Of a DNA stretch of 64,000 bases, positions 26,667 through 36,812 are shown piece after piece (position 1 is the stretch's first letter; each line of letters starts with the position of its first letter). This DNA is from Roseobacter sp. (lineage in GTDB: Bacteria; Pseudomonadota; Alphaproteobacteria; Rhodobacterales; Rhodobacteraceae): NCBI GenBank assembly GCA_024636475.1, contig JAGXHA010000099.1:34014-98013 (forward strand), written 5' to 3'. Position numbers and translations under genes: made by a program. The notes under the pieces are model-generated. The model made no database searches and had not been told where the DNA came from. It saw only the letters and a program-made list of their open reading frames with translations.

Positions 26667-26690
26667 GCGTAGGGTGGGTTCCACCCACGC
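26667..26690 (+). other. Hairpin between serC and serA
   Basis: GCGTAGGGTGG at 26667-26677 pairs with CCACCCACGC at 26681-26690 around a three-base loop, with a small bulge. It lies 32 bp ahead of the serA start and has no T tract, so it may slow polymerase or shape the serA leader without ending transcription. Confidence 0.4.
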
Positions 26691-26721
26691 CCCCCTTCTC
26701 TTCAAAAAAGGAGCGCCAAAC

Positions 26722-28317
26722 ATGGCCCCCAAAGTACTCATTTCCGACAGCCTGTCCGAAGCTGCTGTTCAAATCTTCAAAGACCGCGGCATTGATGTCG
26801 ATTTCCAACCCAACCTGGGCAAGGATAAAGACAAGCTGGCCGAGATTATCGGCAATTACGATGGCCTGGCCATCCGTTCGGCGACAAAAGTTACAGCGAA
26901 AATCCTTGAAAATGCGACCAACCTCAAGGTGATCGCCCGCGCCGGAATTGGCACCGACAACATCGACAAAGACGCCGCATCGAAAAAAGGTGTGATCGTC
27001 ATGAACACGCCTTTTGGCAACATGATCACGACTGCCGAACACGCGATTGCGATGATGTTCGCCGTTGCGCGTCAGATCCCCGAAGCGTCAGCCTCGACCC
27101 ATGCTGGCAAATGGGAGAAATCGAAATTCATGGGGGTCGAACTGACCGGAAAAACCCTTGGCGTGATTGGCGCGGGCAACATCGGTGGCATCGTTTGCGA
27201 CCGTGCGCGTGGACTAAAAATGAAGGTCATCGCCTATGACCCCTTCTTGAGCGAAGAAAAAGCCAAGAAGATGGGCGTCGAAAAGGTCGAGCTTGATGAT
27301 CTTTTGGCTCGCGCCGATTTCATCACGCTGCACGTGCCCTACACCGAACAAACCGCCAATATCCTGTCCAAGGAAGCCTTGGCCAAGACAAAGAAGGGCG
27401 TCCGCATCATCAACTGTGCCCGTGGTGGTCTGGTCGACGAAGAAGCCTTGGCCGAAGCGCTTAAATCCGGCCATGTCGCCGGTGCCGCCTTTGACGTGTT
27501 CAAGGAAGAGCCCGCGACCGAAAACGTCTTGTTCGGCCTGCCTAACGTGATCTGCACGCCGCACCTTGGTGCGGCAACCACAGAGGCACAGGAAAACGTC
27601 GCCCTGCAAGTGGCAGAACAGATGTCTGATTACCTGCTGACGGGTGCCGTTTCCAATGCGCTGAACATGCCGTCGGTTACAGCCGAAGAAGCCAAGGTGA
27701 TGGGCCCATGGATCACCTTGGCGGGTCATCTTGGTGCCTTCATCGGTCAGATGACCGATGAACCGATCAAAGCAATCAATATCCTGTATGATGGCCAAGT
27801 CGCCGAAATGAACCTGAACGCGCTGAACTGCGCCGTTGTTGCGGGCATCATGAAGCGCGCCAACCCGGACGTGAACATGGTCAGCGCCCCCGTGGTTGCC
27901 CGTGAAAAGGGCATCCAGATCAGCACGACCAACCAAGACAAGTCCGGCGTGTTTGACGGTTATGTCAAGGTAACGGTCGTAACGGCCAAGCGTGAACGGT
28001 CCATCGCCGGAACAGTGTTTTCCGATGGCAAACCGCGCTTTATCCAGATCAAAGGCATCAACATCGACGCTGAAATCGGTGCGCATATGCTTTATACAAC
28101 CAACGAAGACGTTCCCGGCATCATCGGAGCATTGGGCCAGACACTGGGTGCCAATGGCGTCAACATCGCAAACTTTACGCTGGGCCGGTCCGCCGCTAAA
28201 GGCGAGGCGATTGCACTGCTGTATATTGACGAAGAAGTGCCAGATACCGCGATCAAGCAACTGCAAGACACCGGTCTTTTCACCCAAGTCAAAGAGCTTG
28301 CCTTCGACGTCGCCTAA
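26722..28317 (+). CDS. serA: D-3-phosphoglycerate dehydrogenase SerA
   Basis: SerA oxidises 3-phosphoglycerate to phosphohydroxypyruvate, the first committed step to serine. The start MAPKVLISDS at 26722 has AAAGGAG ahead; 16 extra upstream codons are open but not conserved. The 531-residue protein is the long form: catalytic and NAD domains with G-V-I-G-A-G-N-I-G-G and N-C-A-R-G-G-L-V-D-E, an intervening domain (about 320-450), and a C-terminal ACT domain (H-M-L-Y-T-T-N-E-D-V-P-G) that binds serine for feedback inhibition in relatives. It is followed by a clear terminator. Confidence 0.97.
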   Translation: MAPKVLISDSLSEAAVQIFKDRGIDVDFQPNLGKDKDKLAEIIGNYDGLAIRSATKVTAKILENATNLKVIARAGIGTDNIDKDAASKKGVIVMNTPFGNMITTAEHAIAMMFAVARQIPEASASTHAGKWEKSKFMGVELTGKTLGVIGAGNIGGIVCDRARGLKMKVIAYDPFLSEEKAKKMGVEKVELDDLLARADFITLHVPYTEQTANILSKEALAKTKKGVRIINCARGGLVDEEALAEALKSGHVAGAAFDVFKEEPATENVLFGLPNVICTPHLGAATTEAQENVALQVAEQMSDYLLTGAVSNALNMPSVTAEEAKVMGPWITLAGHLGAFIGQMTDEPIKAINILYDGQVAEMNLNALNCAVVAGIMKRANPDVNMVSAPVVAREKGIQISTTNQDKSGVFDGYVKVTVVTAKRERSIAGTVFSDGKPRFIQIKGINIDAEIGAHMLYTTNEDVPGIIGALGQTLGANGVNIANFTLGRSAAKGEAIALLYIDEEVPDTAIKQLQDTGLFTQVKELAFDVA

Positions 28318-28339
28318 GACCTGTCTATAAAATCATCAA

Positions 28340-28364
28340 AGCGTCCCCCAGTGGGGCGCTTTTT
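28340..28364 (+). terminator. Terminator after serA
   Basis: AGCGTCCCC at 28340-28348 pairs with GGGGCGCT at 28353-28360 (one bulged base) and is followed by TTTT. It lies 22 bp behind the serA stop. Confidence 0.8.
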
Positions 28365-28475
28365 GCATTGAACCTGGCTTAGGTTCGCTGGTTTCTGGTG
28401 CAAAACGCACCGCTCTGCCTTCCCCTTCCGGCCCCGTTCAGGCATCCTAGGGCCAAGCAGAAAAGGAACCCCGTC

Positions 28476-29204
28476 ATGTCCACGCCCATCTATGCCGTCG
28501 GCGATATCCACGGCCAACTCGATGATCTTCACCGTGTTCTGGGGTTGATCGAAGCCGATGGCGGCAAAGACGCCGAAGTGGTGTTCCTGGGGGATTACGT
28601 GGATCGTGGCCCAGACAGCAAAGGCGTAGTAGATCTGCTGATGAACGGCATCGCGGATGGGCGCAACTGGACAGCAATCCGTGGGAACCATGACCGCTAT
28701 TTTACCCGCTTTTTGGATGATCAAACGGTCTATGATCCTGCCACGAGGCCTGATCTGTTCTGGATGAACCCGCGCCTTGGCGGCGACAAAACGCTTCTGT
28801 CATACGGGATTGTCGGGGAAGATCTTGCGCCCGTCGACCCGATCCATAAAGCGGCCCTTCAAGCTGTACCACAATCGCACCGTGATTTCCTGGACGGCCT
28901 GCCAAACCTCCACACGACGGACCATCTGGTTTTTGTCCATGCAGGCCTTCGCAAAGGTGTCGCCTTGCAAGATCAGATCGAGGATGATCTGATCTGGATC
29001 AGGGGTGACTGGCTAACAGAACCGCATGATTTCGGCGGTATTGTCGTACACGGGCACACTTCCGTCGATTATCCCGAGCACCACGGCTACCGCGTCAACC
29101 TTGACGCAGGTGCCGGGTATTTCAAGCCCCTACAAGCGGCCGTATTCGAAGGCAGCGATGCCTTTGTAATCTCGAATAAAGGGCGGGTACCGCTGCGCCC
29201 CTAA
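28476..29204 (+). CDS. Metallophosphoesterase, serine/threonine phosphatase-like
   Basis: The calcineurin-type metal motifs occur in order: G-D-I-H-G-Q near residue 9, G-D-Y-V-D-R-G-P at about 38, R-G-N-H-D-R at about 68, H-A-G-L at about 150 and H-G-H-T at about 190. These coordinate two metal ions. The ATG at 28476 follows AAAGGAA; a longer reading from 28398 crosses the promoter region. The 242-residue length fits the small bacterial PrpA/ApaH-like group. The substrate (phosphoprotein or dinucleoside polyphosphate) cannot be told from the sequence. Confidence 0.85.
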   Translation: MSTPIYAVGDIHGQLDDLHRVLGLIEADGGKDAEVVFLGDYVDRGPDSKGVVDLLMNGIADGRNWTAIRGNHDRYFTRFLDDQTVYDPATRPDLFWMNPRLGGDKTLLSYGIVGEDLAPVDPIHKAALQAVPQSHRDFLDGLPNLHTTDHLVFVHAGLRKGVALQDQIEDDLIWIRGDWLTEPHDFGGIVVHGHTSVDYPEHHGYRVNLDAGAGYFKPLQAAVFEGSDAFVISNKGRVPLRP

Positions 29205-29211
29205 TTCACCA

Positions 29212-29271
29212 TTCCAAATGGATCTAAATCCCGGGGGAGGCCCGGCGCAGCCGGGACGGGGGCTGGCCCCC
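29212..29271. repeat. Intergenic repeat motif plus double hairpin, copy 2
   Basis: TTCCAAATGG (29212-29221) and TAAATCCCGGGG (29225-29236) repeat the motif found at 24414. Two hairpins follow: CCCGGC / GCCGGG (29241-29246 and 29250-29255) and GGGGGC / GCCCCC (29258-29263 and 29266-29271). The element lies between the convergent phosphatase and tdh genes and probably ends both transcripts. Confidence 0.65.
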
Positions 29272-30314
29272 TAAATCCCTGTCCAATCCAGAACGACCTT
29301 ACCAGACAGGCCCGATTTCATCGCTGCAAACCCTGTCTCAAAATCGTCAGCGCCGAACCGGTGCGTAATGATACCCGAAACATCCAATCCGTTCTCAAGC
29401 ATCGCGATCATCTTGTACCACGTCTCGAATATCTCACGCCCGTAGACACCCTTGATGGTGATCGCCTTGAACACGATCCGGCTCCAATCGACCGGAGATT
29501 TCCCCGGCGGGATTCCCAACATCGCAATCCGCCCGCCCATGGTCATCGCCTCGACCATTTGATCCAGCGCAGCCTGATTGCCTGACATTTCCATCCCGAC
29601 ATCGAACCCCTGCTTCATCTTGAGCTTTGCAATGACATCGCGCAAATCTTCTTTTGCGACATTGACCGGAATCACATCGGCCACTTGCGCCGCCAGTTCC
29701 AACCTTGCCGGGTTCACATCCGTAATGGCGACATGGCGGGCACCAACATGGCGGGCAACGGCCGCCGCCATGATCCCAATGGGCCCTGCACCGGTGATCA
29801 GGACATCCTCGCCCACAAGATCAAAGCTTAACGCCGTGTGAACGGCATTTCCCAACGGATCCAGAATCGCCCCGATCTCGTCTGAAATCTCGTCCGGCAA
29901 CGGGACAACATTGAACGCGGGCAATCGCAGGTACTGCGCAAACGCCCCTTGTTCGTTGACGCCAATGCCGCGTGTCGCGGGATCAAGGTGAAACTTGCCC
30001 GACCGCGACTGCCGCGAGGTCTTGCCAATCAGATGTCCTTCTCCCGAGCATCTTTGCCCGATCGCAAGATCGGTGACATTGCGCCCCAGCTCGACGATCT
30101 CGCCTGCGAACTCATGGCCTGTAATCAACGGAACAGGCACCGTACTTTGTGCCCAGCTGTCCCAGTTCCAGATATGGATGTCGGTCCCACAAATGCCGGT
30201 CTTGTTGATCTTGATCAGCACATCATCGGGGCCAATCTCTGGCACCGGGGCTCGGGTCATCCATAACCCCTCGCGCGGCTCAGACTTGCAGAGCGCTTTC
30301 ATCTGGTTGCTCAT
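29271..30314 (-). CDS. tdh: L-threonine 3-dehydrogenase Tdh
   Basis: Tdh oxidises L-threonine to 2-amino-3-ketobutyrate with NAD. The 347-residue zinc alcohol-dehydrogenase-family protein has G-I-C-G-T-D-I-H (catalytic zinc Cys), [12 protein letters not shown] and [10 protein letters not shown] in the nucleotide-binding domain. The ATG at 30314 overlaps the kbl stop as ATGA, so it is translationally coupled. A second ATG four codons later (30302) would also give the standard 343-residue length. It follows kbl in a two-gene operon. Confidence 0.95.
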   Translation of the reverse strand: MSNQMKALCKSEPREGLWMTRAPVPEIGPDDVLIKINKTGICGTDIHIWNWDSWAQSTVPVPLITGHEFAGEIVELGRNVTDLAIGQRCSGEGHLIGKTSRQSRSGKFHLDPATRGIGVNEQGAFAQYLRLPAFNVVPLPDEISDEIGAILDPLGNAVHTALSFDLVGEDVLITGAGPIGIMAAAVARHVGARHVAITDVNPARLELAAQVADVIPVNVAKEDLRDVIAKLKMKQGFDVGMEMSGNQAALDQMVEAMTMGGRIAMLGIPPGKSPVDWSRIVFKAITIKGVYGREIFETWYKMIAMLENGLDVSGIITHRFGADDFETGFAAMKSGLSGKVVLDWTGI

Positions 30315-31498
30315 GACAGCACCCCGCAGCTCTTGCCTGCAACTTCGAAGGCGGCCAGGGCGCCGTCCAAATCAGCTTTTGTCAGTGCCGCATTCATCTG
30401 CGTTCTGATGCGAGCCTGCCCCCGTGGAACAACGGGAAAGAAAAAGCCGCTGACGTAGACACCCTCGTCAAACAGCTTTGCCGCCATGTCTTGAGCCAAC
30501 TGCGCCTCGCCCAGCATCACCGGAATGATCGGATGTTCGCCGGGCAACAGATCAAAGCCCAACTCCTTCAGCCCCTTGCGCCAGTAAACCGCGTTCTCGA
30601 ACAATTGAGCGCGCAAGTCATCGCCTTGCTCGACCAGTTCCAGCGCTTTGATCCCCGCCATGACGATCGAGGGTGGTAAAGAATTCGAGAAAAGATAGGG
30701 ACGCGCACGCTGGCGCAGCAAATCGATCACGCCTTGCGGTCCAGCGATATAGCCACCGATGGCACCACCAAGCGCCTTTCCCAGTGTGCCGGTCAGAATA
30801 TCAACATCAACGCCGAAATGCGCGGGCGTTCCGGCACCCTTCGGCCCCATGAACCCCGTCGCGTGGCAGTCGTCGACCATCACCATAGCATCATATTTTT
30901 CGGCAAGCCGGGTGAGGTCAGGCAGGTTGGCCAATGTCCCGTCCATGCTGAACACGCCATCTGTGGCGATCATGATAAACCGCGCACCTTCTTCCCGGGC
31001 CAGCTTGAGCTGGCCCTCAAGGTCATTCATGTCCGAATTTGCGTACCGGTACCGTTTCGCCTTGCAGAGCCGGATACCGTCAATGATTGACGCGTGATTG
31101 AGACTGTCCGAGACAATAGCATCCTCGGCCCCGAACAGCGGCTCGAACAATCCACCATTGGCATCGAAACAGGCTGCAAACAGGATTGAATCATCCTTCC
31201 CCAAGAAGCTTGCCAGTTTTTGCTCAAGTTCGCGGTGAATATCTTGGGTGCCGCAGATGAACCGAACCGACGCCATCCCGAAACCCTTGGGGTCCATCGC
31301 GTTCTGCGCCGCTTTGATCAGGTCGGGATGATCCGCCAACCCCAGATAGTTATTCGCACAAAGGTTAATGACCTCACGGCCGGCGACAGTAATTTTCCCA
31401 GACTGCGGCGAGGTGATCATGCGCTCGCGTTTCATCATGCCCTCGGCCTCAATCTGCGAAAGCGTGGCCGCGATGTGATCTAGATAAAGTTGGGTCAT
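30311..31498 (-). CDS. kbl: 2-amino-3-ketobutyrate coenzyme A ligase Kbl
   Basis: Kbl splits 2-amino-3-ketobutyrate with CoA into glycine and acetyl-CoA, completing threonine degradation with Tdh. It is a 395-residue pyridoxal-phosphate enzyme of the alpha-oxoamine synthase family; the cofactor lysine is in [10 protein letters not shown], and [10 protein letters not shown] is the conserved His region. The ATG at 31498 follows AAAAGGAGC. Ten upstream codons are open but run into the regulatory repeat. HemA (56434) belongs to the same family, but the tdh neighbour settles this identity. Confidence 0.95.
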   Translation of the reverse strand: MTQLYLDHIAATLSQIEAEGMMKRERMITSPQSGKITVAGREVINLCANNYLGLADHPDLIKAAQNAMDPKGFGMASVRFICGTQDIHRELEQKLASFLGKDDSILFAACFDANGGLFEPLFGAEDAIVSDSLNHASIIDGIRLCKAKRYRYANSDMNDLEGQLKLAREEGARFIMIATDGVFSMDGTLANLPDLTRLAEKYDAMVMVDDCHATGFMGPKGAGTPAHFGVDVDILTGTLGKALGGAIGGYIAGPQGVIDLLRQRARPYLFSNSLPPSIVMAGIKALELVEQGDDLRAQLFENAVYWRKGLKELGFDLLPGEHPIIPVMLGEAQLAQDMAAKLFDEGVYVSGFFFPVVPRGQARIRTQMNAALTKADLDGALAAFEVAGKSCGVLS

Positions 31499-31540
31499 GA
31501 TAAAGCTCCTTTTGTGCACTTCTAGCATAGTGGAAGTAAA

Positions 31541-31589
31541 TCCGGAATAGAGGATATCCTTTATAGCGGAATATTTCTTGTATTCCGGA
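31541..31589 (-). promoter_or_regulatory. Operator-like repeats upstream of kbl-tdh
   Basis: TCCGGAATA at 31541-31549 and TATTCCGGA at 31581-31589 form a perfect 9 bp inverted repeat. A third half-site CGGAATA lies at 31567-31573, exactly 24 bp from the first in the same orientation. GGATATCC sits between them. The block fills the 90 bp gap between the XRE-cupin gene and kbl, so it is the natural binding site for that regulator. Confidence 0.6.
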
Positions 31590-31591
31590 AA

Positions 31592-32158
31592 CTACGCGTC
31601 TTGAACCACAAGAAACGCGCGCACAGCCCCGCCAATTGCATGAATTGTGTGGGGGACATCAGCTGGATAACGTGCGGTATCACCTATTGTGATTGTACTT
31701 TGGGCATCCCCACTGCGCAAACCAGCCGTTCCTTGGATGATCATGAGGTGTTCGCGGGCACCGCGCGTATGTGGCTGGCTGTCCAGAATACCGCCCTCAT
31801 CAATCAAAAGCTCGTAGACTTCATGCTTTCCAGCCTCTTCGGGGGGAGAAAGGATGCGGATATGACAGCCGGTTCCAAGATTATGGATTGTCGGAACCTC
31901 ATCTGCGCGCAGTATTTCGATCTGCGCAGGGCTTTGAGTGCCATCCAAAAGGCCCGCAAAATCGACCTGCAAGGCGCGGGTCAAGTTCCACAAGGTCGCA
32001 ATTGTCGGGCTGCTTTCTCCTCGCTCGATCTGGCTTACCATGGACCGTGACACGCCCGAAAGCTTGGCCACCGCCTCAAGGCTAAGGCCCTGTGCGGTCC
32101 TCGCAGATTTCAAGCGAGAAGGCAGCTGGTTCAAAATAGCGTCTGGGTTTTCCGTCAT
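31592..32158 (-). CDS. XRE-family transcriptional regulator with cupin sensor domain
   Basis: Residues about 12-65 are a helix-turn-helix of the XRE type (L-S-L-E-A-V-A-K-L-S-G-V-S-R-S-M-V-S-Q-I-E-R-G), and residues about 110-188 a small cupin domain, which in related proteins binds an amino acid or other small ligand. The ATG at 32158 gives 188 residues, normal for the group; 34 more codons upstream are open but overlap a hairpin behind ubiB. It lies immediately upstream of kbl-tdh on the same strand, with an inverted repeat in between, so control of threonine catabolism is the likely job. Confidence 0.87.
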   Translation of the reverse strand: MTENPDAILNQLPSRLKSARTAQGLSLEAVAKLSGVSRSMVSQIERGESSPTIATLWNLTRALQVDFAGLLDGTQSPAQIEILRADEVPTIHNLGTGCHIRILSPPEEAGKHEVYELLIDEGGILDSQPHTRGAREHLMIIQGTAGLRSGDAQSTITIGDTARYPADVPHTIHAIGGAVRAFLVVQDA

Positions 32159-32218
32159 AGTGGATAACTGCGCATTTGATGGGCTGCTGTCAACGGGCTT
32201 GGCGCTTTGCGGCAATCG

Positions 32219-32239
32219 CCGGGGGTTTTGCACCCCCGG
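32219..32239 (-). terminator. Strong hairpin behind ubiB
   Basis: CCGGGGG at 32219-32225 pairs with CCCCCGG at 32233-32239 around a 7-base loop. There is no T tract, but the stem is very stable and lies about 40 bp past the ubiB stop. Confidence 0.45.
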
Positions 32240-32276
32240 ACCCCCGCAGGGTATTTCCAAGCCAGAGAAGAACGGA

Positions 32277-33809
32277 TCAGGTCAGCACATCAATCAAGGC
32301 GATCAGGCCTGTCGCTGCGGCAGCACCGATGATTGCAGCCAACGCGACCCAGCGTTTGAATGCCGGTTTTTTAGGCTCACCTTCTGATTGCTGGCGGATC
32401 AATGCGGCCTCGACCAACGTCGGCAGGCGGGGGCCAAAACGCGCAAGGACACGGGCTGTGCTGGCGAGGTCGCGTATTACAGCCTTCGGGCCAATTGATT
32501 GCGAGATATAGTCGGTCACAATCGGGCTTGAGACTTGCCAGATATTGATATGCGGGTTCAGAGAGCGCGCGACACCTTCAACGACGACCATTGTGCGTTG
32601 CAGCAAAATCAGCTCGGTCCTGGTTTCCATGCCAAAGCGTTCAGTCACTTCGAACAGATACGTCAGGAGCCGCGCCATCGAGATACGCGTCGCATCCATC
32701 CCAAAGATAGGCTCGCCTACAGCACGCAAGGCGCGGGCAAATTCGTCGACATCCTTGTCAGCGGGAACATATCCCGCTTCAAAATGAACCTCGGCAACGC
32801 GTTTATAGTCCTTGCGGATAAAGCCGAACAGGATTTCAGCATATACTCGGCGCGTGTAGGCATCGATATGGCCCATGATACCAAAATCAAAGGCGATGAT
32901 ATCGCCATTGGGCGCGACCTTGAGGTTACCTTGGTGCATGTCTGCATGAAAATAGCCGTCACGCAGGGCGTGGTTCAGGAACAGTTGCAGGACGCGGTCA
33001 CCAAGCAGCACCCGGTCATGGCCGGCCGCGTCGATCGCCGCGTTATCACCCATGGAAACGCCATCGGCCCATTGCAGTGTCATCACTCGACGCGCGGAAT
33101 ATTCCCACTTGATCGCAGGAAGCTGAAAGCCTTCGTCGTCTTTGGTATTGGCGGCAAACTCAGAGGCGGCCGATGATTCGAGCCGCAAATCAAGCTCTCC
33201 GCGCACCACACCGTCGAAATGCTTGATCACCTCGGTCGGACGCAGACGACGCGACCCCGGCGAGAACATCTCGACCATGCGGGCGGCGAGGTAGAACGCA
33301 TCGACATCCTTGCGGAACGCTTTTTCAATGCCGGGGCGCAGCACTTTGACAGCCACATCCTCGCCTGTCTCGGCCAATTTGGCACGATGCACCTGAGCGA
33401 TCGACGCCGCTGCGACCGGTTCGCTGAATTCGGAAAACATCATCGCGACGGGATGGCCAAGTTCTTTTTCGACCTCGGCTTTCGCCACTTCTATAGAGAA
33501 CGGTGGCAGTTTGTCTTGCAATACGCGCAGTTGCACGGCCAATTCGTCGCCCACGACATCGGGCCGGGTCGAAAGAACCTGACCAAATTTAATGTAGGCG
33601 GGCCCCAATGCCGTTAGGGCACGGGTTGCAGGCGGCATCGCCGGATCCCCTGCATACCCCAGAAACTTGAACGGCTTGCCAAGCGCCTTGGCAACAAAAC
33701 GCAGTGCGGGCGTGGCATCAAAAGCATCCAGAACGACATTCATCGCCCCTGTACGCTCCAGGGTTGCACCGGTCCGGATCAACCGCCAAATGTTGTGGGG
33801 TCCACGCAT
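32277..33809 (-). CDS. ubiB: Ubiquinone biosynthesis protein kinase-like UbiB
   Basis: UbiB is an atypical kinase/ATPase needed for ubiquinone synthesis, probably assisting membrane-bound steps. The 510-residue protein (start ATG at 33809) has the family motif K-F-G-Q-V-L-S-T-R-P-D near residue 75, A-A-S-I-A-Q-V-H-R-A, V-K-V-L-R-P-G and the metal-binding D-F-G-I-M-G-H at about 308. A C-terminal pair of hydrophobic helices (A-A-I-I-G-A-A-A-A-T-G-L-I-A-L) anchors it in the membrane. It starts one base after the ubiE stop, so the two are co-translated. Confidence 0.95.
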   Translation of the reverse strand: MRGPHNIWRLIRTGATLERTGAMNVVLDAFDATPALRFVAKALGKPFKFLGYAGDPAMPPATRALTALGPAYIKFGQVLSTRPDVVGDELAVQLRVLQDKLPPFSIEVAKAEVEKELGHPVAMMFSEFSEPVAAASIAQVHRAKLAETGEDVAVKVLRPGIEKAFRKDVDAFYLAARMVEMFSPGSRRLRPTEVIKHFDGVVRGELDLRLESSAASEFAANTKDDEGFQLPAIKWEYSARRVMTLQWADGVSMGDNAAIDAAGHDRVLLGDRVLQLFLNHALRDGYFHADMHQGNLKVAPNGDIIAFDFGIMGHIDAYTRRVYAEILFGFIRKDYKRVAEVHFEAGYVPADKDVDEFARALRAVGEPIFGMDATRISMARLLTYLFEVTERFGMETRTELILLQRTMVVVEGVARSLNPHINIWQVSSPIVTDYISQSIGPKAVIRDLASTARVLARFGPRLPTLVEAALIRQQSEGEPKKPAFKRWVALAAIIGAAAATGLIALIDVLT

Positions 33810-33810
33810 A

Positions 33811-34563
33811 TCAGATTTTCCAGCCCGAATGCAGCGCGGCGACACCCATTGTCAGGTTGCGGTACTTTGCCTGTTCAAACCCGGCCTCTTTCACCATACC
33901 AAGGAAGGTCTCTTGATCGGGAAAGTTTCGAATTGATTCAACAAGATACTGATAGCTATCACGATCATTCGCGATCAGCTGTCCCATGCGCGGGATGACG
34001 TTAAAGCTGTATAGATCATAGGCCTTTTGCATCATCGGATTGGGCAATTGACTGAATTCAAGCACCATCAAACGGCCACCGGGGCGTAGCACGCGGTAAG
34101 CCTCGTTCAGCGCCTCCTGGGGCCGGGTGACGTTGCGAATACCAAAGCTGATTGTATAGACGTCGAATGTGTTGTCCTCGAACGGCAACGCCATCGCGTC
34201 GCCAACAACCCAGTCAAGGCTGTCTGCCATCGCAGCGGCTTCGGCGCGTCTGCGGCCTTCGATCAACATCGGTTCGGTCAGATCCAGTACCGTAGCGTGG
34301 CCGGTTCCGGCCCGTTCCAGAAACTTGAACGACACATCGCCTGTGCCACCCGCCACATCCAGCAACTTTTGACCAGCACGCGGAGCCAGCCAATCCATCA
34401 TCGCCTGCTTCCAAACCCGGTGGATACCAACGCTCATGACGTCATTCATCACGTCGTATTTGCTGGCAACAGAGTTAAAGACACCCTGCACGCGTCCCGC
34501 TTTTTCGCCTTCGGGCACGGTTTCAAATCCGAAATGGGTGGTTTTGTCGCTATCGTTTGTCAT
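33811..34563 (-). CDS. ubiE: Ubiquinone/menaquinone methyltransferase UbiE
   Basis: UbiE is the SAM-dependent C-methyltransferase of ubiquinone (and menaquinone) synthesis. The ATG at 34563 gives 250 residues beginning [13 protein letters not shown]. The SAM loop [21 protein letters not shown] near the N-terminus and [10 protein letters not shown] are family signatures. It is divergent from mutM and directly upstream of ubiB. Ubiquinone also serves photosynthetic electron transfer, relevant to the right end of the window. Confidence 0.96.
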   Translation of the reverse strand: MTNDSDKTTHFGFETVPEGEKAGRVQGVFNSVASKYDVMNDVMSVGIHRVWKQAMMDWLAPRAGQKLLDVAGGTGDVSFKFLERAGTGHATVLDLTEPMLIEGRRRAEAAAMADSLDWVVGDAMALPFEDNTFDVYTISFGIRNVTRPQEALNEAYRVLRPGGRLMVLEFSQLPNPMMQKAYDLYSFNVIPRMGQLIANDRDSYQYLVESIRNFPDQETFLGMVKEAGFEQAKYRNLTMGVAALHSGWKI

Positions 34564-34652
34564 GAGGTCTTGTGGTCCTTTGATCTGCACCTTTGTTATA
34601 GGAAGTGAGGGGCCGGGTACAATGCGCCCCTTTTGTCACAGGGGAAAAGAAC

Positions 34653-35504
34653 ATGCCTGAACTGCCCGAGGTCGAAACCGTCCGCCGCGGCCTGTCCCCC
34701 GTGATGGAGGGTCAGGTGATCGCGCGTGCCGACGTGAACCGTCCCGATCTGCGCTGGCCTTTCCCCCCCGATATGGCGGCGCGGCTGACAGGGCAAAAGG
34801 TTGAAAGGCTGCGCAGGCGGTCGAAATACATTCTTGCCGATCTGTCGTCTGGGGAATCACTGCTGATCCATTTGGGCATGTCGGGGCGTATGCTGATCTC
34901 GGGCGATCCGCTGGGGAAATTTCTACATGAGCATCCAGCGGCTGAAAAGCATGATCACGTTGTCCTGCATATGGCCAATGGGGCGCGCGTGACGTTCAAT
35001 GACCCGCGTCGGTTTGGGGCGATGGATTTGCTGGATACGCAAAACGCCGCTGCGCATAAATTGCTGGCTTCGATCGGGCCAGAACCTTTGGGTAATGATT
35101 TTCATGAGGCGCATCTGATTGCCGCACTCAAGGGGCGCAACATGCCGATCAAGTCGGCTTTGCTAGATCAACGCATCGTCGCGGGGCTGGGAAATATCTA
35201 TGTCTGCGAAACGCTTTACCGGGCGGGGATCCATCCTGCTCGCAAAGCGGGACGCATCGCAAGCAGCCGGGTTGCGGGGCTCGTTCCCATCATCCGGCAA
35301 GTCCTGCAAGAAGCCATAACCGCAGGCGGATCGACCTTGCGTGACTTCAAACAGGCAGACGGGGAATTGGGCTATTTCCAACACAGCTTTGACGTGTATG
35401 GCCGCGAGGGAGACCCTTGCCGCACCGATGGATGTTCCAGTCAGATCGCCCGAATCGTTCAGTCTGGCCGATCATCCTTCTATTGTATGCAATGCCAAAG
35501 ATAA
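34653..35504 (+). CDS. mutM: Formamidopyrimidine-DNA glycosylase MutM (Fpg)
   Basis: MutM excises 8-oxoguanine and ring-opened purines and cuts the abasic site. The mature N-terminus P-E-L-P-E-V-E-T-V supplies the catalytic Pro and Glu; the start ATG at 34653 follows AGGGGA, and the 16 upstream codons are not part of the protein. The C-terminal zinc finger is intact: C-R-T-D-G-C and, about 20 residues on, C-M-Q-C. The length is 283 residues. It lies at the start of the conserved block ending in dnaA. Confidence 0.96.
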   Translation: MPELPEVETVRRGLSPVMEGQVIARADVNRPDLRWPFPPDMAARLTGQKVERLRRRSKYILADLSSGESLLIHLGMSGRMLISGDPLGKFLHEHPAAEKHDHVVLHMANGARVTFNDPRRFGAMDLLDTQNAAAHKLLASIGPEPLGNDFHEAHLIAALKGRNMPIKSALLDQRIVAGLGNIYVCETLYRAGIHPARKAGRIASSRVAGLVPIIRQVLQEAITAGGSTLRDFKQADGELGYFQHSFDVYGREGDPCRTDGCSSQIARIVQSGRSSFYCMQCQR

Positions 35505-35568
35505 CTTGAAACGGCCTGTGCCCGTGATATTCACATGTTTCAAACCGTAACAAACGAGAGCATTCTTG

Positions 35569-36345
35569 ATGGCTTATGAAACGATCACGGTCGATGTCGA
35601 TAATCACGTAGCCTTGGTTACACTGAATCGGCCTGATGCAATGAATGCTCTGAACGCCGAGCTGATGACAGAGCTGGCAGATGCGATGAAGTCTGCACAG
35701 GAAAACGAGAAAGTCCGCTGTATTGTCATTACCGGGTCGGAAAAGGCCTTCGCAGCCGGGGCCGATATCGCGATGATGCGCGACAAAAGCTTTGTTGATG
35801 TCTTTACCAGCGATCTGTTCACACCCGAAACTGACCAGATCATGCGCGTTCGCAAGCCAATTATCGCAGCCGTGTCAGGCTATGCGCTTGGCGGTGGCTG
35901 CGAACTGGCGATGATGTGCGACTTCATCATCTGCTCAGAGACCGCGAAATTCGGCCAGCCTGAAATCAACCTGGGCGTGGTGGCCGGTATTGGCGGAACC
36001 CAGCGACTGACCCGCGCGATTGGCAAATCAAAAGCGATGGACATGAACCTGACGGGCCGCTTCATGGATGCAGCCGAGGCAGAGCGCGCAGGTTTGGTAT
36101 CGCGCGTTGTGCCTGTTAAAAAGCTGATGGAAGAAACCATGGCTGCCGCAGCTAAGATTGCCGAGAAATCGATGATCACGACCATGGTCGTCAAAGAAGC
36201 TGTGAACCGTGCGTTCGAGGTGCCCCTGCGCGAGGGTCTGCTGTTTGAACGTCGCGCCTTTCATTCGCTGTTTGCGACCGAAGATCAAAAAGAAGGCATG
36301 TCTGCTTTTCTTGAAAAACGCGAAGCGCAGTTCCGCGACAAGTAA
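35569..36345 (+). CDS. Enoyl-CoA hydratase
   Basis: This crotonase-fold enzyme hydrates trans-2-enoyl-CoA in fatty-acid oxidation. The 258 residues include the oxyanion-hole segments A-A-G-A-D-I-A-M-M and G-Y-A-L-G-G-G-C-E, and both catalytic glutamates: one in G-G-G-C-E-L-A and the other in P-E-I-N-L-G-V. The ATG at 35569 is preferred to the TTG one codon earlier. The position between mutM and rpsT is a conserved arrangement in Rhodobacteraceae. Its chain-length preference is unknown. Confidence 0.93.
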   Translation: MAYETITVDVDNHVALVTLNRPDAMNALNAELMTELADAMKSAQENEKVRCIVITGSEKAFAAGADIAMMRDKSFVDVFTSDLFTPETDQIMRVRKPIIAAVSGYALGGGCELAMMCDFIICSETAKFGQPEINLGVVAGIGGTQRLTRAIGKSKAMDMNLTGRFMDAAEAERAGLVSRVVPVKKLMEETMAAAAKIAEKSMITTMVVKEAVNRAFEVPLREGLLFERRAFHSLFATEDQKEGMSAFLEKREAQFRDK

Positions 36346-36514
36346 AAACACTTTTGCGGGTTTGCAAAGCGCTCTGCCTTCGACTATAGGCGGGTTCAAT
36401 ACATGCGCGTGCAGCCCGCTCAGGCTAGAATCACCTTATCGGAAAATGGCTCCGGTCTTTGGGTCTGTGTCGCGTATTAGCAATTTGAACTGACCAAGAC
36501 GAAGGATGATCCTC

Positions 36515-36778
36515 ATGGCAAATACACCACAGGCAAAAAAACGCGCCCGCCAGAACGAAGCGCGTTTCGCAATCAACAAAGCACGCCGTTCGCGCATCCG
36601 CACGTTCCTGCGTAAAGTTGAAGAAGCAATCGAATCTGGTGACAAAGACGCATCCATTGCAGCACTGCGCGCTGCTCAGCCAGAACTGATGCGCGGCGTT
36701 ACGAAAGGTGTGTTTCATAAAAACACCGCTTCTCGGAAGATGTCCCGCCTTGCTTCGCGCGTGAAAGCATTGGGCTGA
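36515..36778 (+). CDS. rpsT: 30S ribosomal protein S20
   Basis: The 87-residue basic protein begins [18 protein letters not shown] and ends with [15 protein letters not shown], standard for S20, which binds 16S rRNA. AAGGATGA lies ahead of the ATG at 36515; three earlier codons are open but not used. It has its own terminator and lies upstream of dnaA, as in many alphaproteobacteria. Confidence 0.98.
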   Translation: MANTPQAKKRARQNEARFAINKARRSRIRTFLRKVEEAIESGDKDASIAALRAAQPELMRGVTKGVFHKNTASRKMSRLASRVKALG

Positions 36779-36812
36779 ATCGGGAACGTTTCACCTAAGC
36801 TGTTGAAAGCAT

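Noticed and set aside
26667..26690. Riboswitch ahead of serA
   Set aside because: Only a simple hairpin is present; no glycine-riboswitch or other conserved aptamer core was seen.
27214..28287. Open frame of about 357 residues antisense to serA
   Set aside because: Shadow of serA codon use, Arg/Asp/Val-rich without recognisable motifs.
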